NCBI RefSeq assembly: GCF_902522795.1
Contig: NZ_CABYWZ010000006.1
Location: 1 to 64,000, forward strand
Direction: 5' to 3'
DNA length: 64,000 nt
Origin: an uncultured Prochlorococcus sp.
GTDB lineage: Bacteria > Cyanobacteriota > Cyanobacteriia > PCC-6307 > Cyanobiaceae
Numbering within the stretch: position 1 is the stretch's first letter; every line of letters begins with the position of its first letter. A program made the position numbers and the translations under genes. The notes beneath the pieces were generated by a model that was given only the letters and a program-made list of their open reading frames with translations, had not been told where the DNA came from and did no database searches. Positions 57,016 to 63,924 of this stretch are shown piece after piece.

Positions 57016-57276
57016 TTAAACGAAACCAGGAATTATTTGACCTGTTGTTAGGTATGCTCCAACAGCAGCAATTAATCCAAGCATTGCGAATCTGCCGTTA
57101 AGAGTTTCAGCAACAACTTTTTCTTTTTCGATTGTTTTGACTTTTGTGTTTGTGTTTTTCATTTGATTAGAAGATGAATAGTTTAAATTTTCGTTTTGAA
57201 ATTGCTTGGTTAAATAAGCAACGAGGATGGCTGTAAAGAATACAATTACGGCTAAGAAACCTGAAAGTGGACTCAT
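57016..57276 (-). CDS. hli: High-light-inducible protein with an extra N-terminal helix (86 residues)
   Basis: ATG at 57276 overlaps the stop of the upstream hli gene as TAATG. The first segment, MSPLSGFLAVIVFFTAILVA, is an added membrane helix. A polar linker of about 35 residues follows, then the Hli core AETLNGRFAMLGLIAAVGAY and LTTGQIIPGFV with ExxNxR. So this is a two-helix Hli rather than a one-helix one. The open frame extends upstream of this ATG in an unlikely sequence, so I start at 57276. Confidence 0.9.
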   Translation of the reverse strand: MSPLSGFLAVIVFFTAILVAYLTKQFQNENLNYSSSNQMKNTNTKVKTIEKEKVVAETLNGRFAMLGLIAAVGAYLTTGQIIPGFV

Positions 57277-57482
57277 TAAAAAATGCCAGGAATAATTTGT
57301 CCGGTTGAAACGTAAGCACCTACTAACGCAACAAGGCCAATCATTGCCCAACGACCGTTAACTTTTTCTGCATTTTGTGGGTAGCTGTCGTAAGAAACAG
57401 ACTCATCTATGTAAGGACGTGTCTCAGTAGGAAACATATTCTGTCTGCCGCCTGATTCAGTAGTAACGTTTGAATTAGCCAT
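57276..57482 (-). CDS. hli: High-light-inducible protein (Hli), 68 residues
   Basis: The 68-residue protein has a polar N-terminus (MANSNVTTESGGRQNMFPTE, then ESVSYDSYPQN), then the helix AEKVNGRWAMIGLVALVGAY and VSTGQIIPGIF. ExxNxR is intact. It is first in a leftward pair with the two-helix Hli, linked by TAATG. The 116-base upstream gap should carry the promoter. Confidence 0.94.
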   Translation of the reverse strand: MANSNVTTESGGRQNMFPTETRPYIDESVSYDSYPQNAEKVNGRWAMIGLVALVGAYVSTGQIIPGIF

Positions 57483-57598
57483 TGAAGTTATGTAATTGTT
57501 AATTAATGTAACACTACTATTAACAAATGTAAAGTATTAAGCCCAAATTAAGTTATTTTCAAGATATTTACTACATTTATGTATCATAACCGTGACAT

Positions 57599-57820
57599 AT
57601 GTCTTTAAATAGTCGTTTTTTGGGATTGCTTTTTTTATTTTCTTGGCAATCTCCTGGGTTGTATTTTATTGGTTTGCCTTGGCTTTATACATGGGGCTCA
57701 GGACGTTTTTGTGAAGTAAAAGATGATGCAAACTTTTTAGCGGATATTATTTCATTGAGATCAAATAAATCAGCTGCTGCTAAAGAAATGCTGGAGTGCA
57801 AAGCTCTTTTAGGTTCTTAA
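57599..57820 (+). CDS. Conserved hypothetical protein, 73 residues
   Basis: The protein has a hydrophobic N-terminal half ([20 protein letters not shown], then [13 protein letters not shown]) and a helical C-terminal part ([20 protein letters not shown]). It may be a peripheral or short membrane protein. No family is recognised. It lies between two hli loci and reads rightward, as the last hli gene does. Confidence 0.55.
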   Translation: MSLNSRFLGLLFLFSWQSPGLYFIGLPWLYTWGSGRFCEVKDDANFLADIISLRSNKSAAAKEMLECKALLGS

Positions 57821-57954
57821 ACTTCTAGTACTAATAAATAAAAAGTAAATTAAAAATTAAATTCTAAGAAAAAAAGTGATTTAGGTATGAAACACTACAA
57901 CATTTAACTTTTGGGAATAATTAATTTAAAGATATAAATCTATTTCGAATAATT

Positions 57955-58083
57955 ATGGAATTCGCAAAAAAAATCATGACCGAAAAAGCTGAAAAGCTCA
58001 ATGGTAAAGCAGCAATGCTTGGAATGTTTGCTCTTGTGGGAGCTTATTATTTTACTGGTCAAATTCTTCCAGGTATTTTCTAG
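57955..58083 (+). CDS. hli: High-light-inducible protein (Hli), 42 residues, Lys variant
   Basis: The 42-residue product reads MEFAKKIMTEKAEKLNGKAA, then MLGMFALVGAYYFTGQILP and GIF. The ExxNxR core has Lys in place of the Arg (AEKLNGKAAM). In the light-harvesting fold this Arg forms an ion pair with Glu to hold a chlorophyll ligand, and Lys may partly replace it. It is followed by an intrinsic terminator at 58110. Confidence 0.92.
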   Translation: MEFAKKIMTEKAEKLNGKAAMLGMFALVGAYYFTGQILPGIF

Positions 58084-58109
58084 TAAAAATCCTTTTTTTA
58101 ATTTTTTCA

Positions 58110-58132
58110 GGGCTTTATCAAGCCCTTTTTTA
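58110..58132 (+). terminator. Intrinsic terminator after hli
   Basis: GGGCTT (58110-58115) pairs with AAGCCC (58120-58125) across a 4-base loop, followed by six or more T. It ends the rightward hli transcript and lies before the convergent GATase gene. Confidence 0.8.
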
Positions 58133-58151
58133 CTGGATTATTATTCTCTTT

Positions 58152-58889
58152 TTAATTATCTAATAATTCAAATAATTTACTTATTAGAAGCTTTCTTTTA
58201 AAAAAAGTTTTATCAATATATTTTTTATTCTCTTCCTTTAAAATTTCCTGACCATTTAAGCCTAATCCTTTAATGACAAACTCTTTATCTTCTTTAATCC
58301 AGTTATTTATCATTTCCCCCGTCGTCTCTATATGGAATTGTAATCCGTAAGCAAAATTACCAATCCTAAAAAACTGTTCCTTACAACGTGCACTACTAGC
58401 AATGAGTACTGCTTTATTAGGTAATAAAATCCTATCTCCATGCCAATGTAGTACATGAAAAGGGTCTTCAAAAAGTGCTTTAAAGTCTTTATTCGATTTG
58501 TCTATAAAAATTTGAGACCATCCAATTTCTGGTAATGCTTTTGGAGTTGATCCATATTTAAGAATTTCTACATCTCCCCCAGCAGCACTCGCAAGCAACT
58601 GAGCACCTAAGCAAACACCGACTATAGGTCTCTCATTTTCTAATTCTTTTTTTATAAAATCTCTTTCTAACTTAAGCCATGGATATTTTTTGCTTCCAAT
58701 ATCTTTAACACCCATTGGTCCACCCATAATTAAAATTAAGTCACCTTTTTTTGTTTGCGGAAGAGCATTTTTATTATCTAAACGAATAATTTCTATTTTT
58801 AAATCTCTTTCTTTAGCAAATTGTTCAAAAAGACCAGGCCCCTCTATTTCTAAATGCTGCAAAACTAATAGGCGTTTTATTTCCTTCAT
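58152..58889 (-). CDS. Class I glutamine amidotransferase-like protein (GMP synthase GATase-like)
   Basis: This 245-residue stand-alone GATase domain has LILIMGGPMGVKDIGSKKYP, then ERPIVGVCLGAQLLASAAGG with the nucleophile Cys in CLGAQ, then HVLHWHGDRILLPN and the catalytic His in YGLQFHIETT with Glu following. The acceptor of the ammonia is unknown, and such stand-alone proteins act in varied pathways. Its start overlaps the upstream 98-residue gene by four bases. Confidence 0.88.
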   Translation of the reverse strand: MKEIKRLLVLQHLEIEGPGLFEQFAKERDLKIEIIRLDNKNALPQTKKGDLILIMGGPMGVKDIGSKKYPWLKLERDFIKKELENERPIVGVCLGAQLLASAAGGDVEILKYGSTPKALPEIGWSQIFIDKSNKDFKALFEDPFHVLHWHGDRILLPNKAVLIASSARCKEQFFRIGNFAYGLQFHIETTGEMINNWIKEDKEFVIKGLGLNGQEILKEENKKYIDKTFFKRKLLISKLFELLDN

Positions 58890-59182
58890 TCACTTTCCAT
58901 TATTTCAGCTGATTCAGAACAGACATTAACGCTAAACCACTTCATTGCCGACCAAGTATCTTTTTGGTATGTACCTGCTGCAATACTCACAAAACAATCA
59001 TTTTCATACCAACTTCGATAACTGGGAGTTACTCCCGTTCCTTTTAATCTATTTTCTAAGCCTTTTCCATATTTTTTAATAACAAGATTTAAAGCTTCAT
59101 TCTCAATTTCTCTTTGCTTTTCATCAGCAAAACCTCCTAGTGGAGTAAAAAAAAGAATTGAAGCAATAAGTAAACGTATCAT
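58886..59182 (-). CDS. Secreted hypothetical protein (98 residues)
   Basis: The N-terminus MIRLLIASILFFTPLGGFAD is a signal peptide with probable cleavage after FAD or GFA. The mature part, KGTGVTPSYRSWYENDCFVS, then GTYQKDTWSAMKWFSVNVCS, has two cysteines that could form a disulfide. No family is recognised. It is translationally coupled to the GATase gene, since the stop overlaps the GATase ATG. Confidence 0.6.
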   Translation of the reverse strand: MIRLLIASILFFTPLGGFADEKQREIENEALNLVIKKYGKGLENRLKGTGVTPSYRSWYENDCFVSIAAGTYQKDTWSAMKWFSVNVCSESAEIMESE

Positions 59183-59194
59183 TGAGTCTTTAGT

Positions 59195-59485
59195 TTATAT
59201 GTAGCTAATTTCATATCGATTAATTAATTTTTTAAAATCATCTACTCTATTTTTTCCATTTTTTAATGGTCTTGAGGAGTCAAGTACGGCTGCACAACAT
59301 AATTGCCAGCAAGATTTTTCATCTAGTCCCAATTTCTTGCATATATTTTTTGGGGCTTTGATAACTGTATTTATTTCTGCAATATGTTGAGTGGTTTCCC
59401 ATAATTCTCCTTCAAGAAAATCAATTTCAATACTTGATAATAATTCTGTAGCAACGTAATCCTTAATTAGCTCAGTTAATTCCAC
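59195..59485 (-). CDS. Conserved hypothetical protein (96 residues), paralogue of the gene at 63527
   Basis: This soluble, mostly helical protein reads LIKDYVATELLSSIEIDFLE, then APKNICKKLGLDEKSCWQL, CCAAVLDSSRP and KNGKNRVDDF. The pattern IC-x2-L-x-L, then W-x2-C-x-A, LD, P-x-K-x-GK is shared with the 99-residue protein at 63527-63826. Function is unknown. It lies 12 bases before the secreted protein gene in a leftward run. Confidence 0.62.
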   Translation of the reverse strand: MELTELIKDYVATELLSSIEIDFLEGELWETTQHIAEINTVIKAPKNICKKLGLDEKSCWQLCCAAVLDSSRPLKNGKNRVDDFKKLINRYEISYI

Positions 59486-59598
59486 GATATTTTATTAAAG
59501 CAGAGAAGTTAAATAATCTCTTAGTATTTTTTATAGCAGGATAAAAAAAAAGGAACTAGTTTCCACCTCATCTTGAATATCCTGTAGATTTTAAGAGA

Positions 59599-59736
59599 CT
59601 ACATCATTTCGTATTGATCAAGTTTGGTTTTTAATTTTGTTGCTTGCTTAATCAATGACAAAGCTTCTTTTCTGCCAGTTGAATTATTAGCCTGGACTGT
59701 AAGATTGGCATATTTCTTTGCGATTTTTTTTTCCAT
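59599..59736 (-). CDS. Small basic helical protein (45 residues)
   Basis: ATG at 59736 opens 45 codons: MEKKIAKKYANLTVQANNST, then GRKEALSLIKQATKLKTKLD and QYEMM. It is basic and helical and has no membrane segment. No family is recognised. The composition is far from AT-rich noise and the gene fills an otherwise empty gap. Confidence 0.55.
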   Translation of the reverse strand: MEKKIAKKYANLTVQANNSTGRKEALSLIKQATKLKTKLDQYEMM

Positions 59737-59960
59737 AATTTAATATATATAAGTACCGTTTTTGAATCTAGAAACTAGCGAGTCACAACTAGAAGTAGAT
59801 AAGGAGTCAACGGTTAAAACCTCAGAGTCAACAAATTGGAACGGGTTAACTCGTATTTTTAATTTATAATCAATTAATAAAAAAGCTGTTGGTATCTACG
59901 ATAACATTGTTTTCAAACCCTTAAGCTCATAGAAATAATAGCTTTTTTGGGCTGGATCCC
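59737..59960. other. Structured spacer with repeats
   Basis: The 224-base spacer contains three GAGTCA repeats (59780, 59804 and 59825) about 21-24 bases apart, and a GGTTAACTC near 59845 that is partly complementary to them. It also contains a 9-bp inverted repeat AAAAAAGCT (59879-59887) and AGCTTTTTT (59940-59948) that could end transcription on either strand, suitable for the leftward DUF1651 gene. I see no convincing gene here. Confidence 0.5.
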
Positions 59961-60230
59961 TTATCCGTAATTATGAGATACTTCTGTCCATCCTTTTTGG
60001 TGTAGTTCGTGCCACTTTTCCCAGGCTGAATCTATGTTGAGTTTTTCAGAGGATTTGTACCCTCCAGGTTCTCCGAGGTGATTTGTGTAGAAAAGATGAG
60101 TATGAATTTTAAAATTAGGTTTAGGAGAGTTTTTGCATTCTTCGAAAAAGATAATTCTGCTGCCTTCGGGATTTAGTAGGCATCCGTTAGGTTTGCTAGT
60201 GCTACAACCAAATGAGTACTTAGGATCCAT
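59961..60230 (-). CDS. DUF1651 family protein (89 residues)
   Basis: The sequence has PNGCLLNPEGSRIIFFEECK, then FKIHTHLFYTNHLGEPGG and IDSAWEKWHELHQKGWTEVS. The GSRIIFF and W-x2-L-x2-KGW elements match the picocyanobacterial DUF1651 family. These genes are typical of Prochlorococcus and Synechococcus and often occur in variable regions. Function is unknown. Confidence 0.72.
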   Translation of the reverse strand: MDPKYSFGCSTSKPNGCLLNPEGSRIIFFEECKNSPKPNFKIHTHLFYTNHLGEPGGYKSSEKLNIDSAWEKWHELHQKGWTEVSHNYG

Positions 60231-60379
60231 ACTTTACCTTTAATCGACCGGTTAATTATTGATACGTTTGTACTATAAATTATATTCTCCTTGTTTTGCT
60301 GTCAATCCTTTTAAGGTTAAGTACTTATTTACTAATAATTATTTTGTTTTTTAATAAATAAGATAATTTTTTTAAGTTT

Positions 60380-60562
60380 ATGAATTACAGGGAAGATCTA
60401 GAAATCAAACTACAAAAAGTAACACTTGCAATGCAGGAAGTTGTAGATGATATCCATAAAACTGAACCTGAGAAGCAAAGAATAATTTCCAAACTTATTG
60501 AATTTAAAGAAGCAATCATTTCAAAGGGAATTGAACTTAACATTGAATTAGAGGCAGCCTAG
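60380..60562 (+). CDS. Small hypothetical helical protein (60 residues)
   Basis: The product is a single long amphipathic helix pattern, NYREDLEIKLQKVTLAMQEV, then DDIHKTEPEKQRIISKLIEF, consistent with a coiled coil. No family is recognised. It is preceded by a 149-base spacer with a GATACGTTTG-TACTATAAAT element near 60261 that may be its promoter. Confidence 0.58.
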   Translation: MNYREDLEIKLQKVTLAMQEVVDDIHKTEPEKQRIISKLIEFKEAIISKGIELNIELEAA

Positions 60563-60635
60563 AAATATTTAATATCTCATGAATGTTTAATAACTTTTAG
60601 AATAATGTTATTAACAAAGAAGGGTTATTTATCAA

Positions 60636-60797
60636 ATGCAGCCTGGAACTTTTGAATTATTGATTCTAGTATTTATCTTTTTAGGTCTTCAAGCTTGGTG
60701 GATCATCCCAATAGTTATTAAGAATAATAAATTAAATAAGAGAGGTAAGGATTTAAGAGAGGAAATTAAGCAATTAGAAAAGTTATATAAAAAATAA
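60636..60797 (+). CDS. Small one-helix membrane protein (53 residues)
   Basis: ATG at 60636 opens 53 codons: MQPGTFELLILVFIFLGLQA, then WWIIPIVIKNNKLNKRGKDL and a Lys/Glu coiled-coil-like tail. One membrane helix at about 7-28. No family is recognised. Codon use and the sharp hydrophobic-to-charged change suggest a real small membrane protein. Confidence 0.6.
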   Translation: MQPGTFELLILVFIFLGLQAWWIIPIVIKNNKLNKRGKDLREEIKQLEKLYKK

Positions 60798-60850
60798 ATT
60801 AGTTTTTTATTTTTGCAAACTACCTATTATTAGTGAAACTCAAATATCTA

Positions 60851-61273
60851 ATGAAATTAAAAAAATTTATTCCAGTTTGCCTCCTCTTTATTGGGTTTTT
60901 AGCTTTACCACAATCTTCTCTTGCAGAAGAAAAGATTGAAGTTATACCTATTATTCAAAGTTCAAAAGGACTAAGTGGTAAAAATTTTAATTATCTCGAG
61001 GGTAAGCCTGAATTAAGACTCTTAAAAGTAAAAATTCCAGTTGGCTTGAAAACTCCAATTCATACTCATCCTTCCCCAATGTTGATTCATGTCACCAGAG
61101 GAAGATTAAAGCATGTGAGGGGTGAAGAAATTAATTTCTTTAAAGCAGGTGATGCATTTATAGAGAGTAATAATGGGCCCCCCCACTATGTGAAAAATGT
61201 TGGGAAGAAGCCGGCCATACTTCACGTGGGAGTTGTATCAGTAGTTGGAATGCCTACGGCCATAAATAAATAA
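60851..61273 (+). CDS. Secreted cupin-domain protein
   Basis: From ATG 60851 the product is 140 residues: a signal peptide (MKLKKFIPVCLLFIGFLALP, cleavage near SSLAEE) followed by a single cupin barrel. Metal-binding cupin motif 1 reads PVGLKTPIHTHPSPMLIHVT with HTHP, and motif 2 is PHYVKNVGKKPAILHVG. It probably acts in the periplasm and binds a metal; substrate is unknown. A GTG 18 bases upstream is less likely because it would precede the signal peptide. Confidence 0.82.
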   Translation: MKLKKFIPVCLLFIGFLALPQSSLAEEKIEVIPIIQSSKGLSGKNFNYLEGKPELRLLKVKIPVGLKTPIHTHPSPMLIHVTRGRLKHVRGEEINFFKAGDAFIESNNGPPHYVKNVGKKPAILHVGVVSVVGMPTAINK

Positions 61274-61315
61274 GATTTTTCTCAAAGTTGTTCTATCAGT
61301 ATGAGGATTAAACTT

Positions 61316-63019
61316 TTATGAAGAACAGCTGTAGTGAGATACTCCTCCATAGTTAAAATACTGGCTTGGCTTTAGTCGATTATATTTTTGATCTATTTCT
61401 GAGGATTGTTCTATATATGGATTGCTAAAGACATCCTGTAACTCTTTTATTTTTTTGTAATTTCCTTTTTCAGCTTCTTCATATGCGGGAACGACCATCC
61501 ATTCGCGCCAAGTATAGACTGGATTAAGGGATTTCATTGATGCTGATTTCGCTTTAATATTTCCTTCTTTCTTCAAGATTGATTGCCAGTTTTGAAGCCA
61601 TACTTCCCACCTATTATTGAGCTCATCATTAATTGGTAAATAAAAACTGTCTTTTAAAGAATCTAAGTTATCAGGTATTTCAGAGAGTTTGCGGAACAAA
61701 ATTGTATAGTCTGCTTTTGAAATGACCATGAGATTAAAAAATTCATTAATTAGAGTTTCGTTGTAATGTTCTAAACCAAGCTTGTTTGCCCACATTTTCA
61801 TCAATTCCTTATTCATTAATTCGGAAAAGTCCTTTTCGATTTGATCTAACTTTTCTTGAGCTTGTTTGCTTTCTGAAAATAACGGACTAAGGGAGGAACA
61901 GAATGTTTTAAAATTGATTGCCGCAGCAGAAGGTTGGTTAAAAAATGAGAAATGTTCACCTCCACCTGTCCATGGTTGAAATCTTGGATCAAATAATTCA
62001 CAGAATCCAAAGGGGCCATAATCCAAGGTATAACCTCCAGCAGCACAATTATCACTATTGAAGTTACCTTGGCAATAACCAACTCGCATCCAGTTGGCTA
62101 TTAGTGATATCAATCTAGATCTATATAAACAAGCTAGTTTTATTACCTTACTTTCAAGTGAAATCTCATTTTCGATTTCATCTCTATAGTTTCTATCAAT
62201 AAGATGTTGAACTATCATCTTTAGTTCACTAAGAGCTTCATCATAAGCATTATTGCGAACTCGTCTTGCAAAAAGTTCAAGCTGTCCTATACGTAAAAAA
62301 GACGGAGCGACTCTTGTAGTAATTGCCGCTTGATTATCAATCATGATGTCAGGTTCAAAATTCCTGGACCCTTTGGAGTACCATGGCCTCCTAACTTTTT
62401 CTGATTGTGAGACAAAAAGTGTTAAAGACCTTGAGGTAGGAATTCCCAAGGCATCCATTAATTCCTGTGCAAGAAATTCTCTAACGCTAGATCTTAAGAC
62501 AGCCCTACCATCTGCTCCACGACAGTAGGGAGTTTGACCTCCTCCTTTTAATTGCATCTCCATTCTTGTCCCATTGAATAAACCTTCAAAAACAGAAATT
62601 GCTCTGCCATCGCCATAACCATTGCCAGTACCAAAGGGACATTGTTGAGTATATTCAGTTCCATAAATTGATAATGCATAACCTGTTGCCCAACCAACAG
62701 GACTCATTGGGTAATTAGCAACAGAAATATCACCTGAGAAAAAACGACAAAAATTATTGTCTTTAGTAAGATCTGAGCTTAGTCTTAGTTCTTTAAAAAG
62801 TTTGTTGCTATGGGTAACATATTCTGGTTCTGGAATAGCAGTTGGAACAACTGGTACGTAATGACCTGAATATACTGAACGCGGCTTATGATCATTTCCA
62901 TCTTTTGTTGATTGAGGATCTGCCTTAAGATAATTCATAAAAGAATAGTCAGATAGTTGAGAAAATTCAGAAAAATTTTCTATAAGCTTTCCTTTTAATG
63001 AATCAGATTTGGTTGACAT
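61316..63019 (-). CDS. SelO/YdiU-type protein (pseudokinase AMPylase)
   Basis: SelO family members transfer AMP to Ser, Thr or Tyr of proteins in redox-linked stress responses. The 567-residue protein has GTGNGYGDGRAISVFEGLFN, then MEMQLKGGGQTPYCRGADGR and AVLRSSVREFLAQELMDALG, which are SelO blocks. SPVGWATGYALSIYG precedes them. It ends HYSCSS, the C-terminal Cys position that is selenocysteine in vertebrate SelO. I chose ATG 63019; a TTG one codon upstream is also in frame. Confidence 0.88.
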   Translation of the reverse strand: MSTKSDSLKGKLIENFSEFSQLSDYSFMNYLKADPQSTKDGNDHKPRSVYSGHYVPVVPTAIPEPEYVTHSNKLFKELRLSSDLTKDNNFCRFFSGDISVANYPMSPVGWATGYALSIYGTEYTQQCPFGTGNGYGDGRAISVFEGLFNGTRMEMQLKGGGQTPYCRGADGRAVLRSSVREFLAQELMDALGIPTSRSLTLFVSQSEKVRRPWYSKGSRNFEPDIMIDNQAAITTRVAPSFLRIGQLELFARRVRNNAYDEALSELKMIVQHLIDRNYRDEIENEISLESKVIKLACLYRSRLISLIANWMRVGYCQGNFNSDNCAAGGYTLDYGPFGFCELFDPRFQPWTGGGEHFSFFNQPSAAAINFKTFCSSLSPLFSESKQAQEKLDQIEKDFSELMNKELMKMWANKLGLEHYNETLINEFFNLMVISKADYTILFRKLSEIPDNLDSLKDSFYLPINDELNNRWEVWLQNWQSILKKEGNIKAKSASMKSLNPVYTWREWMVVPAYEEAEKGNYKKIKELQDVFSNPYIEQSSEIDQKYNRLKPSQYFNYGGVSHYSCSS

Positions 63020-63166
63020 CAAATTTGTTATCTATTCTTTTAGGTGCTCTAATTTCTTTATATTAATCACCTAAACGTATTTTATATAGATTCTATTAGG
63101 GATGGTTTTTGCCGATACGTTTGAGATTTATTATAAGTTAAAATTTAATACTTAATTAAAAACAGG

Positions 63167-63189
63167 GTCCGCGGTAGGACATTTTTTTT
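63167..63189 (+). terminator. Terminator-like hairpin upstream of the DUF3764 gene
   Basis: GTCC (63167-63170) and GGAC (63177-63180) form a short GC stem with loop GCGGTA, then A and T8 (63182-63189). This is a weak but plausible intrinsic terminator on the plus strand. It lies 41 bases before the DUF3764 ATG. It could end an RNA starting near 63095-63140 or act as a leader attenuator. Confidence 0.4.
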
Positions 63190-63229
63190 GCAAAAAGATT
63201 TAAAATCTAAAAAATATCTTATTATTGCT

Positions 63230-63511
63230 ATGACTATTGAAACGACTATTCTAGATTTTCAACTAAGTAATACGTTTGAACAATATGAATCTCATATGAA
63301 TGCTGAGGAACAGCAGTCGATGTTTAAAGAAATGGGAGTTAAAACATTTTATATTGGTAAATCTTTAGATGATCCTCAAAGGGCAACTGTAATTTTTCAA
63401 GGACCAGAAAATGTTCTATACGATATTTTTATGAATCCTGAAACAAAACCTATTGTTGAAGCTTCAGGTCATATTTATGCGGGGACAAAAATAACTCGAT
63501 GGGTTTCTTGA
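63230..63511 (+). CDS. DUF3764 family protein (93 residues)
   Basis: From ATG 63230 the product reads MTIETTILDFQLSNTFEQYE, then SHMNAEEQQSMFKEMGVKTF, YIGKSLDDPQRATVIFQGPE and AGTKITRWVS. It resembles an antibiotic-biosynthesis-monooxygenase-like ferredoxin fold and matches the cyanobacterial DUF3764 family. Function is unknown. An in-frame TTG at 63188 sits inside the T tract of the hairpin and is unlikely to be the start. Confidence 0.72.
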   Translation: MTIETTILDFQLSNTFEQYESHMNAEEQQSMFKEMGVKTFYIGKSLDDPQRATVIFQGPENVLYDIFMNPETKPIVEASGHIYAGTKITRWVS

Positions 63512-63526
63512 AAAAATAAATCTTTT

Positions 63527-63826
63527 ATGAATTATCAACTTTTAATTGAATCATACTCCTTTGGGACATCCCTTTCTGAGCAAGAAATAGAACTCTTAAG
63601 TCTGGAACTTGAAACTCAAATTATGAACATTAATATATCAACAGAATTTGGCTGTTTTAAATCTGCCCCCACGCATATTTGCGAAGGTTTAAATTTAAAA
63701 AAAGATACATATTGGATAATGTGCCTTGCTGAAATATTAGATTTACATAAGCCTCCTAAATTTGGGAAAACGAAAAGCGTGGAGGTTTTCGATTTACTTC
63801 TTGAAAAAGGACTTGTTATTGGTTAA
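63527..63826 (+). CDS. Conserved hypothetical protein (99 residues), paralogue of the gene at 59195
   Basis: This soluble protein has LIESYSFGTSLSEQEIELLS, then SAPTHICEGLNLKKDTYWIM, CLAEILDLHKPP and KFGKTKSVEVFDLL. It shares with the 59195-59485 protein an LIxxY start, EI-x2-L-x2-EL, AP-x2-IC-x2-L-x-L, W-x2-C-x-A, LD, P-x-K-x-GK and V-x2-F. Function is unknown. It follows the DUF3764 gene by 15 bases. Confidence 0.62.
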   Translation: MNYQLLIESYSFGTSLSEQEIELLSLELETQIMNINISTEFGCFKSAPTHICEGLNLKKDTYWIMCLAEILDLHKPPKFGKTKSVEVFDLLLEKGLVIG

Positions 63827-63924
63827 TTGTTTAATTATTTGAGTATCAAAAAAATAAATTGTTTCTTCTTTATTCTGGTAGCATTAATTTAGTTTCAGAT
63901 TTATAAAAGAAAGATACTAATGAA

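Noticed and set aside
57277-57351. An N-terminal extension of the two-helix hli gene
   Set aside because: The added residues are antisense-like, rich in Cys and Trp, and overlap the upstream hli in another frame; the TAATG start is better.
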